From: Cognataquiflexum rubidum
Lineage (GTDB): Bacteria > Bacteroidota > Bacteroidia > Cytophagales > Cyclobacteriaceae
Direction of reading: 5' to 3'
NCBI RefSeq assembly: GCF_022538115.1
Contig: NZ_JAKZAL010000023.1
Location: forward strand, 17,658 to 81,657
Length of the DNA: 64,000 bases
In this document: positions 61,631 through 64,000 of the stretch, one piece after another
Layout: each line of letters opens with the position of its first letter
How positions within the stretch are numbered: position 1 is the stretch's first letter
Made by a program: the position numbers and the translations under genes
The notes under the pieces: generated by a model
Told to the model about the DNA's origin: nothing
Seen by the model: only the letters and a program-made list of their open reading frames with translations
Databases searched by the model: none

Positions 61631-63667
61631 ATGGAATTCAAATTAGTTTCGGAGTACAAACCAACCGGCGACCAGCCACAGGCGATCAAGTTGCTGACCG
61701 AAGGCGTCAATGCCGGTGAACAATCTCAGGTTTTGCTAGGGGTGACCGGTTCCGGGAAGACTTTTACCGTGGCCAATGTCATTCAGCATGTTCAGAAACC
61801 AACTTTGGTGTTGAGCCATAATAAGACTTTGGCGGCCCAACTGTATGGTGAATTCAAGCAGTTTTTTCCCGAGAATGCAGTAGAATATTTTATTTCCTAC
61901 TATGATTACTACCAGCCTGAGGCTTTTATCCCTACAAGCGGAACTTATATAGAAAAGGACCTTTCGATCAATGAAGAGATCGAAAAACTGAGGCTGAGTT
62001 CTACCTCGGCATTGTTGTCCGGTAGAAGGGATGTCATCGTAGTGGCGTCGGTTTCCTGTATCTACGGTATCGGAAACCCGGAAGAATTTGGAAAAAACGT
62101 CATCCGACTTCAGGAAGGCGATCGAATTCCAAGAAACCAGTTGCTCTTCAAATTGGTGGACATCCTTTACAGCCGAGTCAATCAGGACCTCAGCCATGGT
62201 AACTTCAGGGTGAAAGGTGACACAGTGGATATTTTTGTAGCCTATGCGGATTTTGCTTACAGGATTTTCTTTTGGGGAGATGAGATCGAAGCCATCCAAA
62301 GAATTGATCCCGCCACCGGAAAGAAATTATCTGATGAAAAAATCATTTCCATATTTCCGGCCAATCTTTTTGTCACAGGAAGAGATGTGATCGACACTGC
62401 CATCCACGAAATTCAGGACGACATGATGGCCCAAGTAGCGTTTTTTGAGCGTGATATGAAGCTTATTGAAGCCAAGAGGCTCAAAGAAAGGACAGAATTT
62501 GATCTGGAAATGATCCGTGAATTGGGTTATTGCTCAGGAGTGGAGAATTACTCCAGGTACTTTGACCGGAGAAAACCGGGGACAAGGCCCTTTTGCCTCC
62601 TTGATTATTTCCCTGATGATTTCTTGTTGGTAGTGGATGAAAGCCACGTCACTTTGCCTCAGGTCAGGGGAATGTGGGGCGGAGACCGTTCCAGGAAAGT
62701 CAATCTCGTGGAATATGGTTTCCGTTTGCCTTCTGCGTTGGACAACAGGCCTTTGAATTTTGATGAATTTGAAAGCCTCATCAACCAAGCTATATATGTC
62801 AGTGCCACTCCGGCGGATTATGAGTTGAACAAAACAGAAGGTATCGTGGTCGAGCAGATCATCCGTCCCACAGGTTTGTTGGATCCGATCATTGAAGTGA
62901 AGCCAAGTGCCAATCAGATCGATGATTTGTTGGAGGAAATAGATGAACGGATCAAAGCCGGCGACCGGGTTTTGGTGACGACTTTGACCAAACGAATGGC
63001 TGAAGAACTGCAAAAATTCCTGGAAAGAGCTGGTGTAAACAGCCGCTATATCCACTCTGAAGTAAAACCTTTGGACCGAGTGGAAATATTGAGGGAACTC
63101 CGGCTTGGTGTTTTTGATGTGTTGGTCGGAGTGAATCTCCTGAGAGAAGGATTGGATTTGCCTGAGGTGTCTTTGGTTGCGATTTTGGATGCGGACAAAG
63201 AGGGTTTTCTTAGGAATGAAAGGAGTTTGGTCCAGACTATCGGAAGGGCGGCAAGGAATGAAAACGGGAAAGTGATCATGTATGCGGACAAGGTGACTGC
63301 CTCCATGCAGCTTGCCATCGATGAAACCAAGAGAAGAAGAAGCCTTCAGATTGCTTATAACCTAGAGCATGGAATTATCCCAACGACTATCAAGAAGTCC
63401 AAAGAAAAAATCATGGGTCAAACCACAGTTGCGGACAACAAGCGAAACGCCAAACTGTACGAGGATTCCATCGATTCACCATCATTGATTGCAGCCGATC
63501 CGCTGGTTCAATATCTCAGCAAGGACAAACTGGAAAAGCTCATCATTCAAACCCAAAAGCAAATGGAAAAGGCAGCCAAAGAACTCAACTTTATGGAAGC
63601 TGCCCGGTTGAGAGACGAATGGCAGGGTATGAAAAACAGGTTAGAGGATTTGAAAAGAGGTGTCTAA
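61631..63667 (+). CDS. uvrB: Excinuclease ABC subunit B
   Basis: 678 residues, standard length. Damage-verifying helicase-like subunit of nucleotide excision repair, loaded by UvrA and then bound by UvrC. Walker A GVTGSGKTFT (about 38-47), the damage-binding beta-hairpin YYDYYQPEAFIPTSGTYIEK (about 93-112), the DESH Walker B variant (VVDESHVTLPQ, about 336), helicase motif VI region (LVQTIGRAARNENG, about 534), and the C-terminal UVR motif that binds UvrC (KQMEKAAKELNFMEAARLRDE). All catalytic elements are intact. Transcribed rightward; repeats and no terminator are found directly downstream. Confidence 0.97.
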   Translation: MEFKLVSEYKPTGDQPQAIKLLTEGVNAGEQSQVLLGVTGSGKTFTVANVIQHVQKPTLVLSHNKTLAAQLYGEFKQFFPENAVEYFISYYDYYQPEAFIPTSGTYIEKDLSINEEIEKLRLSSTSALLSGRRDVIVVASVSCIYGIGNPEEFGKNVIRLQEGDRIPRNQLLFKLVDILYSRVNQDLSHGNFRVKGDTVDIFVAYADFAYRIFFWGDEIEAIQRIDPATGKKLSDEKIISIFPANLFVTGRDVIDTAIHEIQDDMMAQVAFFERDMKLIEAKRLKERTEFDLEMIRELGYCSGVENYSRYFDRRKPGTRPFCLLDYFPDDFLLVVDESHVTLPQVRGMWGGDRSRKVNLVEYGFRLPSALDNRPLNFDEFESLINQAIYVSATPADYELNKTEGIVVEQIIRPTGLLDPIIEVKPSANQIDDLLEEIDERIKAGDRVLVTTLTKRMAEELQKFLERAGVNSRYIHSEVKPLDRVEILRELRLGVFDVLVGVNLLREGLDLPEVSLVAILDADKEGFLRNERSLVQTIGRAARNENGKVIMYADKVTASMQLAIDETKRRRSLQIAYNLEHGIIPTTIKKSKEKIMGQTTVADNKRNAKLYEDSIDSPSLIAADPLVQYLSKDKLEKLIIQTQKQMEKAAKELNFMEAARLRDEWQGMKNRLEDLKRGV

Positions 63668-63676
63668 GGGAGAAGC

Positions 63677-63728
63677 GAGCCCTTCGACCATGCTCAGGAA
63701 CCGAGCCCTTCGACCCTGCCTAGGGACC
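63677..63728. repeat. 26-bp tandem REP-like repeat
   Basis: Two copies (63677-63702 and 63703-63728) of GAGCCCTTCGACC followed by a variant half ending ACC. The sequence resembles a widespread bacterial palindromic intergenic repeat of the CCCTTCGAC...GCTCAGGGACC type that I recall from Bacteroidota genomes. Copies differ in the second half, so they are not a very recent duplication. Confidence 0.75.
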
Positions 63729-63751
63729 AAAAGACCGTTTTTAGAACCAAG

Positions 63752-63772
63752 TACGATGTACTAAGTACCAAG
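63752..63772. repeat. TACNANG heptad run
   Basis: Three in-phase 7-bp units TACGATG, TACTAAG, TACCAAG. Confidence 0.65.
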
Positions 63773-63792
63773 ATCGGGGTATCCCTATAACT

Positions 63793-63916
63793 TGACAACC
63801 ATACAACGCGCAGCAGACAACAATTACAACAATTACAACTACTACAACCAAAGATTATGATTTAGATGCAGTAGGAAGGGATGAGCTTTAGGTCACTCGA
63901 CAACGCGAAGCAGACA
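63793..63916. repeat. ACAAC microrepeats carrying GCG(A/C)AGC
   Basis: 63793-63847 holds eight ACAAC words at steps of mostly 7-9 bp (GACAACC, ATACAAC, AATTACAAC twice, TACTACAAC). GCGCAGC (63808-63814) interrupts it, flanked by ACAAC on the left and AGACAAC on the right. About 90 bp later the same arrangement recurs: ACAAC, GCGAAGC (63905-63911), AGACAAC. Confidence 0.75.
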
Positions 63917-64000
63917 ACCTGATAGCCTGTATGTTTAAATTAAGTAAAGCCAAGAGGTTAATGTAACTTTAAGTATCAAATAAATCTTACACTAAACCTC

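Larger units (their letters stand above)
63668..64000. other. Repeat-rich intergenic DNA after uvrB
   Basis: 333 bp with no convincing gene. It contains in order a 26-bp tandem repeat, a heptad run and an ACAAC-type run with GCG(A/C)AGC insertions, each described separately. The last 84 bp are AT-rich and show nothing I can name. Confidence 0.6.

Noticed and set aside
61736..63055. Antisense ORFs within uvrB (187 and 173 codons)
   Set aside because: They are mirror frames of catalytic uvrB motifs.

Overview
The window is chromosomal DNA of a Bacteroidota bacterium, most likely order Cytophagales and close to Cyclobacteriaceae. I infer this from gene content: two proteins with type IX secretion C-terminal sorting domains, a SusC/SusD pair, BamA followed by two OmpH/Skp genes, a long-tailed S16 protein, TAnnTTTG promoter boxes and AT-rich leaders without clear Shine-Dalgarno sites. 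The assignment rests on recognition of families, not on a database search. I see no prophage, insertion sequence, rRNA operon or CRISPR array.

Layout. 1-2706: polA, cut by the window edge. 2925-9590: a small membrane protein, a coiled-coil protein, an unrecognised 1205-residue multi-domain membrane protein, a DUF2784-like protein and a TPR protein. 9937-15726: a 1929-residue T9SS-secreted mosaic. 16032-25225: a long leftward run (YqeY, CvpA, class I glutamine amidotransferase, CBS protein, NAD kinase, DUF6089-like barrel, UppS, BamA, two OmpH, thioredoxin) mostly serving envelope assembly. 25287-31204: pdxJ, DUF3810 metallopeptidase-like protein, Nfu, PorT-like barrel and a plug-domain protein without a barrel. 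31496-37097: gltX with a small partner, a 6-bladed propeller lipoprotein, and the classic rpsP-rimM-trmD-rplS operon.

37273-37823 is a rearranged tRNA-Arg(CCU) locus: one intact tRNA, two broken copies each carrying a 19-20 bp palindrome, and a GIY-YIG endonuclease ORF whose start codon lies inside the first broken tRNA. 38027-53289 holds a planctomycete-type module (PSCyt1/PSCyt2/LamG/PSD1 protein, DUF1501, DUF2231-cytochrome-LRR), facing a VCBS/ASPIC-UnbV lipoprotein, a small lipoprotein and SusD/SusC. 53795-57914 has a PH-domain protein and a leftward GntP permease-RidA-dipeptidase set. 58011-63667 has a T9SS protein, a divergent Lnb/DUF4105 protein and uvrB.

The most unusual non-coding feature is in the two gaps of the GntP-RidA-dipeptidase set. 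Each contains arrays of an exactly 11-bp repeat (TNGAAATANNN), a conserved core of about 100 bp, and an opposed array of TATATC repeats, studded with the mini-hairpin heptamer GCGAAGC. The same heptamer interrupts an unrelated ACAAC-type array downstream of uvrB. Several other gaps hold decayed 7-bp-period repeats. Together with the palindromes in the tRNA copies, these point to a genome-wide process of short-repeat growth and mini-hairpin insertion in intergenic DNA that I do not recognise as a described system.
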